A stretch of 64,000 nt of DNA from UBA11986 sp031402435 (GTDB taxonomy: Bacteria; Bacteroidota; Ignavibacteria; UBA10030; UBA6906), in NCBI GenBank assembly GCA_031402435.1, contig JANNSJ010000013.1, positions 175,425 to 239,424 of the forward strand. Reading direction: 5' to 3'. Under the pieces are notes generated by a model. The model had not been told where the DNA came from and made no database searches. It was given only the letters and a program-made list of their open reading frames with translations. This document shows positions 25,189 to 35,200 of this stretch, in pieces (position 1 is the stretch's first letter; each line of letters begins with the position of its first letter). The translations under genes and the position numbers were made by a program.

Positions 25189-25944
25189 ATGGAACCAGCA
25201 AAAACGGCAGCTCAGGCACGCTTCACACCAGTACCTGCACGTTCTGTCCCCAGTGCAGAATCTGGCATCGTGAAGTATTCAAATCGGATTCAGGGGTTTG
25301 CATACGGGGGTGCCGCTGTACTCGTCGTAATCATCGGATTGAGATCTGTATACGGACGAGCCATCCCTTCCTGGATCGTCATCAGTGGCCTGTTGTTAGA
25401 GGCTTGCCTGCTCTTGATGATTGCCACGGTCTACTATCTCACTCCGGAAGAAAAAGGTGGTGGTCAGCCCTCAACGGACAGCCAGATTCTCAACGGCGAG
25501 AAGGAAATCCTAGCATTGCTGCGCAACAACGTTCTGCAGGGTGAGGGAGAAATTCTCAGCGTCCTGAAGAATGATTTGCTGACTACACAGCGGGAAATGG
25601 TTTCCGTTATGCGTAATGAGCTTCTGACCTCGCAGAAAGAGATTGCCTCTGCTCTACGAAAAGAAATCGAAACAAGGATAGAACATCAACAACAACTTAC
25701 GTCCGCTCTCCACAAAGAGAGCGAAAGCAGGATCCACCAACAGGAGGAACTCCTGCAGTCCCTCCGTAGCAGCGCGGAGGCAGCACAGCAACAATTGAAA
25801 TCCCTCAACCGCATTGACGAGCAGATCACCATGTTGCTCAAGAACGAAGTCAATAACATAGTACAGCTGAAGGTTCAGGAAATCTTTTCCACCCTGATCA
25901 GGCGGGAAGCAGACCAACGGATAGAACAGCGACTTGGTACCTGA
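25189..25944 (+). CDS. GldL-like inner-membrane motor subunit with long cytoplasmic coiled coil
   Basis: A 251-residue protein. After a Pro/Ala-rich N-terminus, two helices lie at ~36-56 (GFAYGGAAVLVVIIGLRSVY) and ~62-84 (WIVISGLLLEACLLLMIATV). This two-helix hairpin matches GldL of the type IX secretion/gliding motor, including a membrane-embedded Glu (E71) where GldL has its essential proton-path Glu, and an Arg (R52) where GldL has a basic residue. The remainder is a long coiled coil with 15-residue quasi-repeats (EILALLRNN, EILSVLKND, EMVSVMRNE, EIASALRKE), predicted cytoplasmic as in GldL. The ATG at 25189 is favoured over the adjacent TTG. The next gene is GldM-like. Confidence 0.65.
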   Translation: MEPAKTAAQARFTPVPARSVPSAESGIVKYSNRIQGFAYGGAAVLVVIIGLRSVYGRAIPSWIVISGLLLEACLLLMIATVYYLTPEEKGGGQPSTDSQILNGEKEILALLRNNVLQGEGEILSVLKNDLLTTQREMVSVMRNELLTSQKEIASALRKEIETRIEHQQQLTSALHKESESRIHQQEELLQSLRSSAEAAQQQLKSLNRIDEQITMLLKNEVNNIVQLKVQEIFSTLIRREADQRIEQRLGT

Positions 25945-25971
25945 TCAACCATTAGTGAAGAGAACGATTTA

Positions 25972-27300
25972 ATGAAACAAAAGACATCATTCTATTTTAT
26001 CCTCTATCTCGTTGCCATCGTGAGCCTTCTGGATGTTATCACTGAACGCGATGAGGCTCAGGAAGAAATAGTAAACGTCCTCTTGAAAAAGATCACGTCC
26101 GCTCCAGTGCTTTCAGCACGCGACACCGTTGTGTGGACTGCCAGGGATAGCGGACGCGCTATGATTTCTGTTGCAGGTCTTGCGAGCCCGTTGGAGATGG
26201 CAAACATCAAGTACCTGATTGCATGTCTCGATCCGGACCCCCCCGAAGGGGTTTCACCCGAACCGGCAGTCGACTCTAAGGGGAATGCAATTCTCGCTGG
26301 CAAGATCGTTGAGAAAGGGACCTACACGTTCCAGGCAATCGCAACAGTGGAACGGGAGATACCAACGGATATCCCGGAAGCAGTCCGGGAGGCAATCCAC
26401 AGGGTTTCTGGTGACAAGGTCTCCCTGCAGACCGAGCCTGTGAGCTTTGTCGTAAGAGTCGACGGAAGAAACACGGTTGGTCCCGCGCTGACTCTGAACG
26501 TCGAGCCACCAGGTGATGATAAGTGGATTCTTGGCGTACCGTACAGCAAGAATATTTACGTTGGAGGACCTTCGCCGGAACTGGTGACGTTTACAAGCTC
26601 CGATTCACGGTTCAGAATCACGAAAGGCGCCGGAAAGATTCAACTGAACTGGACGCAACCAATGTCCGGTATTACCCGCGTGCTTGTCACGGCAAACGCG
26701 AACAGAGAGCTAGGCAATCTCGACCGTGCCGAGACAAGGTTCACGATTGATGTTGGTCCTCCACGCTGGCAACCAGAACCCAGAGCGACGGCGTACAATC
26801 GCGTAACCTACAGGTTCGAAAGCACACTTGGCGGCTTGAGTCCTGATGTGTACACGATTCAGGTGATTGCAAACAAAACGGATCTCAAGGCAACGATCTC
26901 GCCGAAACAATTCCCTTATGAGTTGAAGCCAGATCCATTGTGGAAGACGCTCACGTTCAGGGCAATGGGGCGATCAGTAATGTTGAAGGAAGTCGAAATC
27001 CTGGTAAAAGACCCACCGCCACCTCAGATCAGATGGCAGGGAGAATCACACCAGGGAAACGACCATATCATCAAATTCTATTGTGAAGATGTCGATGGTG
27101 GTGACGTCAACGTCAATTTCAATGTCGTACAGCCGCAGGGCGTAAAAGCCCTCATGAGTCCGCCTGTGCGGGGGAAATCGTTCACGATTACCATAAAAGA
27201 TGTCTCGTTGATTAAACAAACGCAGGTGGAACTTGCAGTCACTGCACTCGGCATAGGTGGAGCTTCGAAAACACCTGCACGAACGGTGGTGGTCAGATAA
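25972..27300 (+). CDS. GldM-like periplasmic shaft protein
   Basis: A 442-residue protein with one N-terminal helix (FYFILYLVAIVSLLDVITER) and a long periplasmic part made of beta-rich modules. This is the architecture of GldM, whose single helix inserts in the GldL pentamer and whose Ig-like domains cross the periplasm. Module boundaries are suggested near residues 60-180, 185-270 (PPGDDKWILGVPYSKNIYVG), 275-345 and 350-442, the last opening with PPPPQIRWQGESHQGND. It is shorter than typical GldM (~510-520). The family call rests on the helix, the layout and pairing with a GldL-like gene. It follows that gene by 27 bases. Confidence 0.6.
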   Translation: MKQKTSFYFILYLVAIVSLLDVITERDEAQEEIVNVLLKKITSAPVLSARDTVVWTARDSGRAMISVAGLASPLEMANIKYLIACLDPDPPEGVSPEPAVDSKGNAILAGKIVEKGTYTFQAIATVEREIPTDIPEAVREAIHRVSGDKVSLQTEPVSFVVRVDGRNTVGPALTLNVEPPGDDKWILGVPYSKNIYVGGPSPELVTFTSSDSRFRITKGAGKIQLNWTQPMSGITRVLVTANANRELGNLDRAETRFTIDVGPPRWQPEPRATAYNRVTYRFESTLGGLSPDVYTIQVIANKTDLKATISPKQFPYELKPDPLWKTLTFRAMGRSVMLKEVEILVKDPPPPQIRWQGESHQGNDHIIKFYCEDVDGGDVNVNFNVVQPQGVKALMSPPVRGKSFTITIKDVSLIKQTQVELAVTALGIGGASKTPARTVVVR

Positions 27301-27325
27301 GCAGGCATCAATCGGAGAAATGTGG

Positions 27326-28660
27326 ATGAAAGCTCTCTTCATCGGTACTGTCGCACTACTGTTCTTTTTCTTATATGGTATGGTTGCCCCGGAGGCAAGC
27401 GCCCAGAAAACGGGACGCCCTGCTGATTCGCTACGCGTTCTTCGCATGCAGGTCGATCAACTGTACAACGTTCTGGATAAAGTCGATCGAAAAGATTTCG
27501 ACTTCACACACTTGCGGGCATGGTGGATCAGCGATGCGGACCTTGAAGACACACTGCGGTGGGTATATACACGGATGACACAGGACTCGACGCTGTTCGG
27601 CGGAGAGATCGAGGGAAAGGCACCGTTCTACGTTCTTGCCACTCCTCCACCGTACAACGACATCGTGGTGATGTACTCCGGCAAGAATGTCCTCAAAGGG
27701 AAGCAACTCCGCAACCTGCTCAACGCAAAACTGGACGGCGAACTCTACGACCGTGTTGTCGCAAGCTGGAGGTTTGGCCAGGAGATCGAGTTGATCGACA
27801 AGGATTTCGTCATCAAGAACAGTTTCGCCGTCCATCAGAACTCACGGAGTGATAGTACGTACGTGGTATTCAACAATTATCTGATCGATGGCATTGATCA
27901 CGATAGTACAGCCGTGGTGTCGCTGCGGCTCATCGACAGAGCAAATGTCACCGTCGGCAATCGTTGGGGCGGTGAAATTCGAATCGGAGATGATGACTTC
28001 GGGTATCCGTTCTGGAGCTCGGGCAATGCTGCCTTTCTGGTCGTTTACAAGCGCGCGAAGATCGGCGTACATATCCCATTCTCGGGAGGCAGGACTCCCG
28101 GAAAAGGCCTTGAATCGTTCTGGACTCCGCGCAGGATAGATGGCACCTACGGTCTCACCGGCGATTTCGATTTTGTGAACGTTGGCGGATCTTTCATCTT
28201 CGGGCTCCGGCGAACGGATATCGACGGGGCTTTCGTCAATCCGGATAGCATTACCACCATCCGCAATATGGCACAGGTTTGGTATTCAAACGTCATCAGT
28301 GACAACACAAACACGAGCGTGCTTCGCTACAAGGTTGGTGTCGGCTTTCATCAAATCGGCCATGATGCGGTCTACAAAGGTGCGGGTACCATTCCCCTTT
28401 CGGTTGAAACCACCGAACCCCCCACATCGTATGTCAGTCCATATATCAAACTGGAGTACGTAAATCAGCAATCGGCGGAGCGATTTGGCGCATCACTCCA
28501 ATACTACAATCAATGGATGCTGGGAGGAGCGTGGCTCGAGGTTATTCCAAACCGGATGCGACTTGAGGTTCGAGTGGGCGCTCCGGTATTCCATACGCAC
28601 AAGTATTGGGAGCCAACCCATTTCATCACGTTCAACATTCCAATTACGTTTAGCCTGTAG
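27326..28660 (+). CDS. Predicted outer-membrane barrel with N-terminal periplasmic domain
   Basis: A 444-residue exported protein. The signal peptide runs to PEASAQ. Residues ~35-190 form a mixed domain (LRVLRMQVDQLYNVLDKVDR, then APFYVLATPPPYNDIVVMYS). Residues ~200-444 look like an outer-membrane beta barrel: alternating amphipathic strands, DFVNVGGSFIFGLRR, and a terminal strand FITFNIPITFSL. The start at 27326 is chosen because CGGAG is 8 bases upstream; an ATG two codons earlier is too close. The N-terminal domain is visibly related to the next gene product. It is the presumed outer-membrane partner of the GldL/M-like motor. Confidence 0.6.
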   Translation: MKALFIGTVALLFFFLYGMVAPEASAQKTGRPADSLRVLRMQVDQLYNVLDKVDRKDFDFTHLRAWWISDADLEDTLRWVYTRMTQDSTLFGGEIEGKAPFYVLATPPPYNDIVVMYSGKNVLKGKQLRNLLNAKLDGELYDRVVASWRFGQEIELIDKDFVIKNSFAVHQNSRSDSTYVVFNNYLIDGIDHDSTAVVSLRLIDRANVTVGNRWGGEIRIGDDDFGYPFWSSGNAAFLVVYKRAKIGVHIPFSGGRTPGKGLESFWTPRRIDGTYGLTGDFDFVNVGGSFIFGLRRTDIDGAFVNPDSITTIRNMAQVWYSNVISDNTNTSVLRYKVGVGFHQIGHDAVYKGAGTIPLSVETTEPPTSYVSPYIKLEYVNQQSAERFGASLQYYNQWMLGGAWLEVIPNRMRLEVRVGAPVFHTHKYWEPTHFITFNIPITFSL

Positions 28661-28671
28661 CGAGGAACATC

Positions 28672-29112
28672 ATGAAGCGAAGACTTCTCATATTCTTGAT
28701 TACTCTGGCGCCCGCGCTGCTTATCTTGCCTTCGACCAGCTGGACTCAACAACGGGATTCATTGAATATACTCACAGACGAGTTGCAATCATTGCACCGC
28801 ATGTTTGATGCGCTGAATGCCGGTGATACAGTGTACACCCCATACTTCCCGATGTGGTCCATACAGGATCGGGGGCTAAAGCTTCGCATCTTTAGTGCGT
28901 TCCGTAACCACGATATCTCGTTCAACAAGGACGAGCCGATCTGCATTGTCGCAACACCCGACCAGCAGGATATCGCTGATATCAAAATTGGAACAGCGAA
29001 CTTCGGAAGGCTCTATGCGAAGTTCGTGCTCTCACGCGATCTGCACCAGACGATCCTCGAAAAGAAGTATGAGTACAAGATTGAAATACCTGCAGGATAT
29101 GGAACAGAGTGA
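28672..29112 (+). CDS. Small secreted protein sharing a domain with the preceding barrel protein
   Basis: A 146-residue protein with a signal peptide ending near TSSWTQQ. The mature part (RDSLNILTDELQSLHRMFDA, then EPICIVATPDQQDIADIKIG) aligns by eye with the N-terminal domain of the upstream protein (DSLRVLRMQ..., PFYVLATPPPYNDIVVMY). It is 11 bases downstream, in the same operon. No known family recognised. It could be a periplasmic plug or adaptor, in the position where T9SS operons have gldN, but I see no clear GldN similarity. Confidence 0.6.
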   Translation: MKRRLLIFLITLAPALLILPSTSWTQQRDSLNILTDELQSLHRMFDALNAGDTVYTPYFPMWSIQDRGLKLRIFSAFRNHDISFNKDEPICIVATPDQQDIADIKIGTANFGRLYAKFVLSRDLHQTILEKKYEYKIEIPAGYGTE

Positions 29113-29221
29113 CCGAACTCGATCATTCTTTCTTTTCCTCACATATGCTGCGGGTGAGCTGGAGATGTGGGCATCACTCGTTCAGAGGTTGACTCCAGAG
29201 GCCGCCGATTTTGACAATTAT

Positions 29222-30143
29222 CTACATGCTGCTGTCGATGACCTCTCGAATGCGGTGCAATATCTCGACCGGAACGTAGGGCTTATTCATAATGTCCTTG
29301 ACACCCGAAACAAATATCGCTGACCGCTGTTCGGTATCAATGTACCCGGTCGCAATAATTGCCTTAACAGCAGGATTGATCTCCTTCATCTTCAAGAATG
29401 CATTAAAGCCATCAAGCTTCGGGCAAACCAAAATCGCTGATGACGAGAACAATGGAGTCGACGTGACTCTTGTACACGTTGACGGCCTCCTCCCCATCTC
29501 TCGCTTTTAAGACGTGGTGTCCTTCTGCTTCAAGGAAGTGACCAGAATATCCATCAGCATTTCTTCATCCTCCACCACCAGGATTGTCTCATTACCGCCG
29601 GGGATCTCGACTTGTGCCATATCCGTACTCTGGGAGATTTCTTTGACGTGTTCGACAACGGGAAGGAATAGTTTGAACCTGGTGCCTTTGCCGCGAGCGC
29701 TCTCAACATCACTATGACCGTTCAGGTTTTTCGCCATGCCATACACAACCGCCAACCCAAGTCCGGCCCCTTCCCCACTCCCTTGGTTGTAAAGAACGGC
29801 TCGAATATTTGCTGACTCGTTTTCTCATCATGCCAACACTAGCGGGATGTTGAAAAGCGACCTTGACAGTCTTTGCGAGGAGCGAAGCGACGAAGCAATC
29901 TCGTTTTTCATTTCACAATCAGCACTTCAGATTGCTTCGCCTCGAAAGCAAGGTTCGGAATGACCTAACAATGGGCTTTTCCACCAGCCTGCTAGTATCA
30001 TTTACGTTAATACAAACGTAATGGCTGGCGTTGACGTCAGTGAATACATCGAATGTAATGTTCTCTACTGTAAGAGTCCCATGGATGAATTCTGCATCCT
30101 TCGGTTCGTTTTCCAGGTGAAGGAAATGCAACGGAGTATTCAT
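29222..30143 (-). pseudogene. Decayed hybrid histidine kinase / receiver gene
   Basis: Three remnants of one minus-strand gene. From 30143, an intact start (GGGAG upstream) encodes MNTPLHFLHLENEPKDAEFI, an N-terminal receiver-like segment. From ~29835 to 29550 comes the end of a HATPase domain (IFEPFFTTKG, then in another frame LAVVYGMAKNLNGHSDVESA) running into a receiver start (ETILVVEDEEMLMDILV). From ~29545 to 29222 comes the rest of that receiver (LDGFNAFLKMKEINPAVKAI, NKPYVP). At least three frameshifts are visible: near GGGGAAGGGG, after SLKQKDTTS, and near CCCGAAGCTTGATGG. PAS, HisKA and most of the ATPase domain are missing, and a palindromic repeat sits at the gap. Confidence 0.8.
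29861..29965. repeat. Palindromic repeat element inside the kinase pseudogene
   Basis: The left arm TTTGCGAGGAGCGAAGCGAC, followed by GAAGCAATCT, is mirrored by AGATTGCTTCGCCTCGAAAG, followed by CAAGG, around a ~27-base AT-rich centre. Flanks are ACAGTC and GGAATGACC. This pattern of GAAGCAATCTC / GAGATTGCTTC arms is the style of REP-like or small non-autonomous elements common in environmental genomes. It falls where the kinase gene has lost its middle. Only one copy was noticed in this window. Confidence 0.65.
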
Positions 30144-30655
30144 TGTGGCTCCCTTCTACATTTTTCCTCCATTCCTTTTGCATGTGTTGTTCTTGCATTT
30201 GAAAACAGATGCAATCTCTGACGGGGCAACATCCCTTCCAACAAATGTCCTTTGCAGAGATGTTGTAGCGCATGTAAGAAGAAAGCCTTCCGTTCAACCA
30301 TAATTAATTGCGGCAACCCGGAATTGCTATCATCCAAAAGGATGATAGAATGCTTAGTCCGGCTTGGGGAATTAAAGGTGTTTGGATAATGTCAGACCTT
30401 CAACAGGGATGTTTACTTTCCAGCGAGAACCACGAGGAATATGTATCCAATTCCAAATCCACGAGAATCTAGTGAGCTTCCTTGCAAACAATATTTGAGA
30501 GCTTGTAGAAAGGTAAACAACCCTTCTTGTGTAGGGGCCAGAAACCCAATATTGGGTGGCAGAATCATGGGTTACAACTTGGTACGGTCATTGCGTCTAT
30601 CTGAGACATGGAAATGACTAAATACGGTTCATATCAGCTATCGGAAGGAATCAAA
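30144..30655. other. Intergenic region upstream of the porin operon
   Basis: About 510 bases with no supported gene. It holds a perfect nine-base hairpin CTATCATCC-AAAA-GGATGATAG at 30327-30348 with no U-run, and a 14-base perfect palindrome ACCCAATATTGGGT at 30544-30557, about 100 bases before the porin start, a possible operator. GGAAGGAA at 30643-30650 is the porin ribosome site. Confidence 0.5.
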
Positions 30656-31792
30656 ATGGTAGGAAAACCTCTTTTGCTCATTGGGATGACACTAATCCTC
30701 CTGCAACATCCTGAGGCCCGCAGCCAATCGGATGATTTTGGGTTGAATGTGTTCGGGTATTTTCAGACAACATTCGATCACACTTCGTCAAGTGCAGGTC
30801 GTAGCAGCAAACCATCCAACAGCTTCTATCTCCAACAACTCAACCTCATGGCCTCGAATGAGTTAACAGCCAACATCAATGCGTTCGTTAATTTTGAACT
30901 GACGAATACGTACTCTTCGAGCAAAGGTTGGGGGTCATTCAGCATTCAGGAGGCATGGGTAAAGTACCGCTTCTCGAACGAACTCAACGTGAAGGGGGGG
31001 CTGTCGATTCCCGTCTTCAATAATCTCAACGAGATCAAGAACCGAACGCCCTTGCTGCCGTTCATCTTTAGGCCTCTTGTGTACGAAACATCTGTGACGG
31101 ACATTTTCCCACTCAACGAATTAGTGCCTGAACAGGCATTTCTCCAGGTGTACGGATTTATGCCGATTGGCGAAGTGAAATTTGATTACGCCGTGTATGT
31201 CGGAAACGGTGACCAACAATACACAAATGCGAGCCCAAGCAATTACTTTACACGCGGTGCAGATACAACGCTGTTTAAGATGGTTGGGGGGCGCGTTGGA
31301 GTTCGAACGGGGCGATTCAAAGCAGGAGTCTCGATGACGGCGGATAAGGAGAACGGTGCCTCGCTGGGTCTTGGCCCTGTACCGCGCTACCGGTTTGGAG
31401 CAGATCTCTCGTTTGAGGTTTCGGGCCTCTCAGGTGAGTTCGAGATCATTACTGTTAACCATGCAATGACGCCGGAACAAACAGCAACACTGGGGTTCAT
31501 TGCAGGAATGAATCCCGCTTTGGGTACGAACCTCAATAAGTATTTCTACTATGGCTTGCTGAGCTACGACATCAGTGAGCAGTTGTTCGGTTATGCCGGC
31601 TACAACTATCTCAGAGACAAGTCCTTTGCATCCCTTGACTATGGGCTGCAAGGATATACCGTTGGGGGCGGATTCAGAGTGCACAGCCGCGCAGTAGTAA
31701 AAGGCCAGTACATACACTTCAGGATTAAGAATAACCCGTTCATAAGGTTTCGTGAGGATCATTTCATGGTTGCTATCAGCGTATTCTTTTGA
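30656..31792 (+). CDS. Outer-membrane porin-like beta-barrel protein
   Basis: A 378-residue exported protein. The signal peptide is MVGKPLLLIGMTLILLQHPE with cleavage near ARSQS. Then comes a barrel of amphipathic strands (FGYFQTTFDHTS, FYLQQLNLMASNELTANINA, AWVKYRF) ending in HFMVAISVFF, the C-terminal aromatic typical of outer-membrane proteins. It resembles the phosphate-selective/short-chain porin style but without a firm family call. The start at 30656 follows GGAAGGAA; an ATG 16 codons upstream lacks this. The next gene is PstS-like, 41 bases on, so the pair may serve uptake or sensing of an anion. Confidence 0.75.
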   Translation: MVGKPLLLIGMTLILLQHPEARSQSDDFGLNVFGYFQTTFDHTSSSAGRSSKPSNSFYLQQLNLMASNELTANINAFVNFELTNTYSSSKGWGSFSIQEAWVKYRFSNELNVKGGLSIPVFNNLNEIKNRTPLLPFIFRPLVYETSVTDIFPLNELVPEQAFLQVYGFMPIGEVKFDYAVYVGNGDQQYTNASPSNYFTRGADTTLFKMVGGRVGVRTGRFKAGVSMTADKENGASLGLGPVPRYRFGADLSFEVSGLSGEFEIITVNHAMTPEQTATLGFIAGMNPALGTNLNKYFYYGLLSYDISEQLFGYAGYNYLRDKSFASLDYGLQGYTVGGGFRVHSRAVVKGQYIHFRIKNNPFIRFREDHFMVAISVFF

Positions 31793-31833
31793 GACCACTA
31801 GTGAAAACACGACAAAAAGGGAGTGTAAAAATA

Positions 31834-32265
31834 ATGTACCTCGCACTGAAGGTAGCTTTTCTGCTCTTGCTTGTGAGTTCCGCGTCTTCGGCCCAAGTCG
31901 CGATAATTGTCAACAAGTCTGTTCCAATCAAGTCGGCTGATTCTTCCATGGTTCTGGACATCTACAGCTTGACCACAAAGGAGTGGCCTGATGGGACGCC
32001 GATCATAGTTGTGACGATGAAAGGCAATGAGAACACAGCCCAGGAGTTTTATCAGTACATCCGCAAACGTCCATTAGAAATGAAAAAGCTCTGGATGCGT
32101 GCCCAGCTCTCGGGAGAAAGCAGAGTGCCCGTTGCTCTCAGCTCAGACGAAGAGGTTGTTGCGAAAGTTGCCTCCACGCCCGGAGCCATCGGCTATGTCC
32201 GTGAGATTAGCACTGGCAGTATGGTAAAGATCGTGGCAATCATAAAAGGGAACACAGACAATTGA
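31834..32265 (+). CDS. Small PstS-like periplasmic phosphate/anion-binding protein
   Basis: A 143-residue exported protein, signal peptide MYLALKVAFLLLLVSSASSA. The mature part matches the short PstS-like (PBP_like_2) proteins: VAIIVNKSVPIKSADSSMVL, DIYSLTTKEWPDGTPIIVVT, EFYQYIRKRPLEMKKLWMRA and TPGAIGYVREIS. These bind phosphate or similar anions but lack the second lobe of a full PstS. It lies between a porin gene and a giant hybrid kinase gene (34 bases downstream), which suggests it presents a ligand to that sensor. No ABC transporter permease or ATPase genes are nearby. Confidence 0.8.
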   Translation: MYLALKVAFLLLLVSSASSAQVAIIVNKSVPIKSADSSMVLDIYSLTTKEWPDGTPIIVVTMKGNENTAQEFYQYIRKRPLEMKKLWMRAQLSGESRVPVALSSDEEVVAKVASTPGAIGYVREISTGSMVKIVAIIKGNTDN

Positions 32266-32299
32266 TGAACTTAGCAATGGTGAAACGACCCGGAAACGC

Positions 32300-35200
32300 A
32301 TGAATCTTCTCGCGTTGTTCAAAAACCCATATGACTCAAGGCTCTGGTTGTTCGCCTTGCCGTGGCTGGCCACCATTGTTTTCGTTCTTCTCTATTTTCC
32401 GGCCAGACAGAAATCGTCAATTCTGACATCCGCGGGGCGGGAAGTTACGACGATCAGTGAGATGCTCGCTTTCTCTGTGAGTGAAGGCCTGAGCGAAAAC
32501 AACTATGTCCTCATTCAAACCGCATTTGATTGGGCGAAGCGTGACACCAACAATATTTTTGTTTCAATCCTGGATGAGCAGGATAGTGTGATTTTTGAGT
32601 ACAACCCCCGGCAGAAGCAGGTTGATAGAGCAAGCCTGCTGAAGCAACCGGGAGTTGTTTCTGGAGATGAATCAGTTCTGGCTGTTGCGTTTATCAAGAG
32701 TCCAAATCGGAACCAATACTCCGGTTCAATAATTCTCATGCACTCGCTCGAAGCTGCGAATGCCCAAATACGAACCAGCCAGATCATTTCAGCCCTGATC
32801 ACTCTCATCATGTGTGGCGTTGGCTTGATAGGCATGACAATTCTTATCCGACAGACCAAAGCGCTATCGGTGGAAGTAAACGAGCGCAAACGATCGGAGA
32901 TTGCCTTGCGCGAGAGCAATGAAAAATTCCACCAGTTGGCAAACAACATTACCGACGCGTTTTGGATCCGTTCGCCGGACCTGCACGAGCTGCAGTACAT
33001 CAGTCCGGCCTTCGAACAAATCTGGGGCCGTTCTGTAGAAAGTCTGTACGCCAATCCACATCAGTGGATCGACGACGCGCTGGCAGAAGACCGTGAACGC
33101 GTGCAGGGTGCCTTCGCTGCGCTCACGGGAGACGCAAGAACTTTGGACATTGAGTATCGCATCGTGCGGCCCGGCGGTGAGGTTCGTTGGATTCACACCC
33201 GTGGTTTCCAGGTACGGGATGCCGCTGATAAACTCATCCGGCTCATCGGGATTGTCTCTGATATCACCGAGCACAAACGGGCCGAAGACCAACTGCGACT
33301 TGAGCGAGAGCAACTGGAGTTTGTACTTGAAACGGTGGGAGAAGGGATTACCTTGAGCGGCAAGGATGGTCGTTTTGAAGTGTTTAACTTCAAGATGGAG
33401 GAACTCACCGGGTACACAAAAAGTGAAGCCAACTCATGCACAGACTTTACAGCACTTCTTTATCCGTCAAAGGCAGATCGTCAGCGGGCACTGGATGGCC
33501 TGAAACAAATCCTCGAAGTCGGGGAGGCACGAGATGTTGACACGACAATTGTTGCGAAAAACGGAGAACGTAAGCATCTGCTCATTTCAACATCAATGAT
33601 CGAACGTGCCGGACTCACATTCTTTTTGAGTGCTTACCGTGATATCACCGAACGCAAACAACGCGAAGAAGAGGTACGGAAACTCTCCGTAGCAGTGGAA
33701 CAGTCCCCTGTTTCAATCGTCATCACGGATCTTCGCGGGACGATCGAGTATGTCAATCCGAGGTTCACCGAGGTGACGGGGTATAGTTCTGAGGAGGCTG
33801 TGGGAAAGAATCCACGGATATTGAAGTCAGGGAACACGTCACCAGAGATCTACCAGCTTATGTGGGATGCGCTTGTTGCCGGCAAGGAGTGGCGTGGTGA
33901 GATCCACAACAAGAAAAAGAACGGTGAACTCTACTGGGAACATGTCTCCATTTCGCCCATTACCGATCAGCAGGGGAATTCCACCCACTTCCTTGCAGTC
34001 AAGGAAGACATCACAGAGCGCAAGCGCATTGAGAATGAGTTGCAGTCATCAGAAGCTAAGTTCCGTGCGTTGATTGAAAACGTGAGGGAGGGTGTGTATC
34101 AGAGCACTCCTGACGGGAAGTTACTCACCGTCAATCCGGCGTTTGTACGGATATTTGGTTACGCTTCCGAAGCTGAAATCCTCCGCGTCGATATTAGTCG
34201 TGATCTCTACGTCAATCCTGCAGACAGGCAAAAGATGATCCGAGACCTCGGTGAGAAAGATCACCTGCAGGGCGTTGAGTTGAGATTGCGAAAGAAAAAC
34301 GGCGAAGAAATGTTTGTGCTTGAGAATGAGCGGGTGGTGCGAGATGAAGGGGGCCTCGTGCTGTATTACGAAGGGACACTCACAGACATCACCGAGCGCA
34401 GACGCGCCGAGGACACGTTGCGCCAACAATCCAAAGCACTTGAAGAGGCAAACATTGGTCTCCTTGAATCCAAATTGAAAGCGGACGAACAAGCCAAACT
34501 TTTGAATGTCAAGGCATGGGAGCTGATTTCAGCACGGGAAGTTGCAGTGGAAGCATCTCGTTTGAAATCGGAATTCGTGGCCAATATGAGCCACGAGATT
34601 CGCACACCAATGAACGGCATCATCGGCATGACGAGCTTGATGCTCGATACCGATCTCACTCCCGAACAGCGCGAGTATGCAGAGATTGTTCGTAAGTCAG
34701 GGAACGCCCTGCTTACCGTGATCAACGATATTCTGGACTTCTCAAAGATCGAAGCCGGCAAGTTGTCCATTGAAATCACCGACTTTGACCTGATTTCTGT
34801 TGTGGAAGAGACAGTCGAACTCCTTGCACCCCGGGCACAAGAAAAAGGCCTTGAGCTCGGATGCTTGCTTGACCGTGAGGTCTTACGTGGGTTGCGCGGC
34901 GACCCGGGCCGTGTGCGACAGGTGTTGACAAACCTCATTGGTAACGGCATCAAGTTCACCGAGAAGGGTGAAATTACAGTAGGCGCGTTGATTGAAGAAG
35001 AAACGGAACAGAACGTGGCGATCCGGTTCACCGTAACGGATACCGGCATTGGCATTGCGAGCGAAGTAACAGATCGTTTGTTCAAGTCATTCTCCCAGGC
35101 TGATGGTTCCACCACCCGCAGGTATGGTGGTACCGGCCTCGGGCTCGCGATCAGCAAGCAACTCGTCGAGTTGATGGGTGGGACGATTGGCGTTGACAGC

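Noticed and set aside
25492..25780. 15-codon repeats in the GldL-like gene considered as a DNA repeat or CRISPR
   Set aside because: They repeat at the protein level only (coiled coil), without conserved DNA units or spacers.
27559..27852. Plus-strand Arg-rich frame inside the barrel gene
   Set aside because: A shadow frame of the outer-membrane protein, whose signal peptide and strands are clear.
30327..30348. Nine-base perfect hairpin considered as a terminator
   Set aside because: No U-run on either side and no gene ending close by; kept only as a note on the intergenic region.
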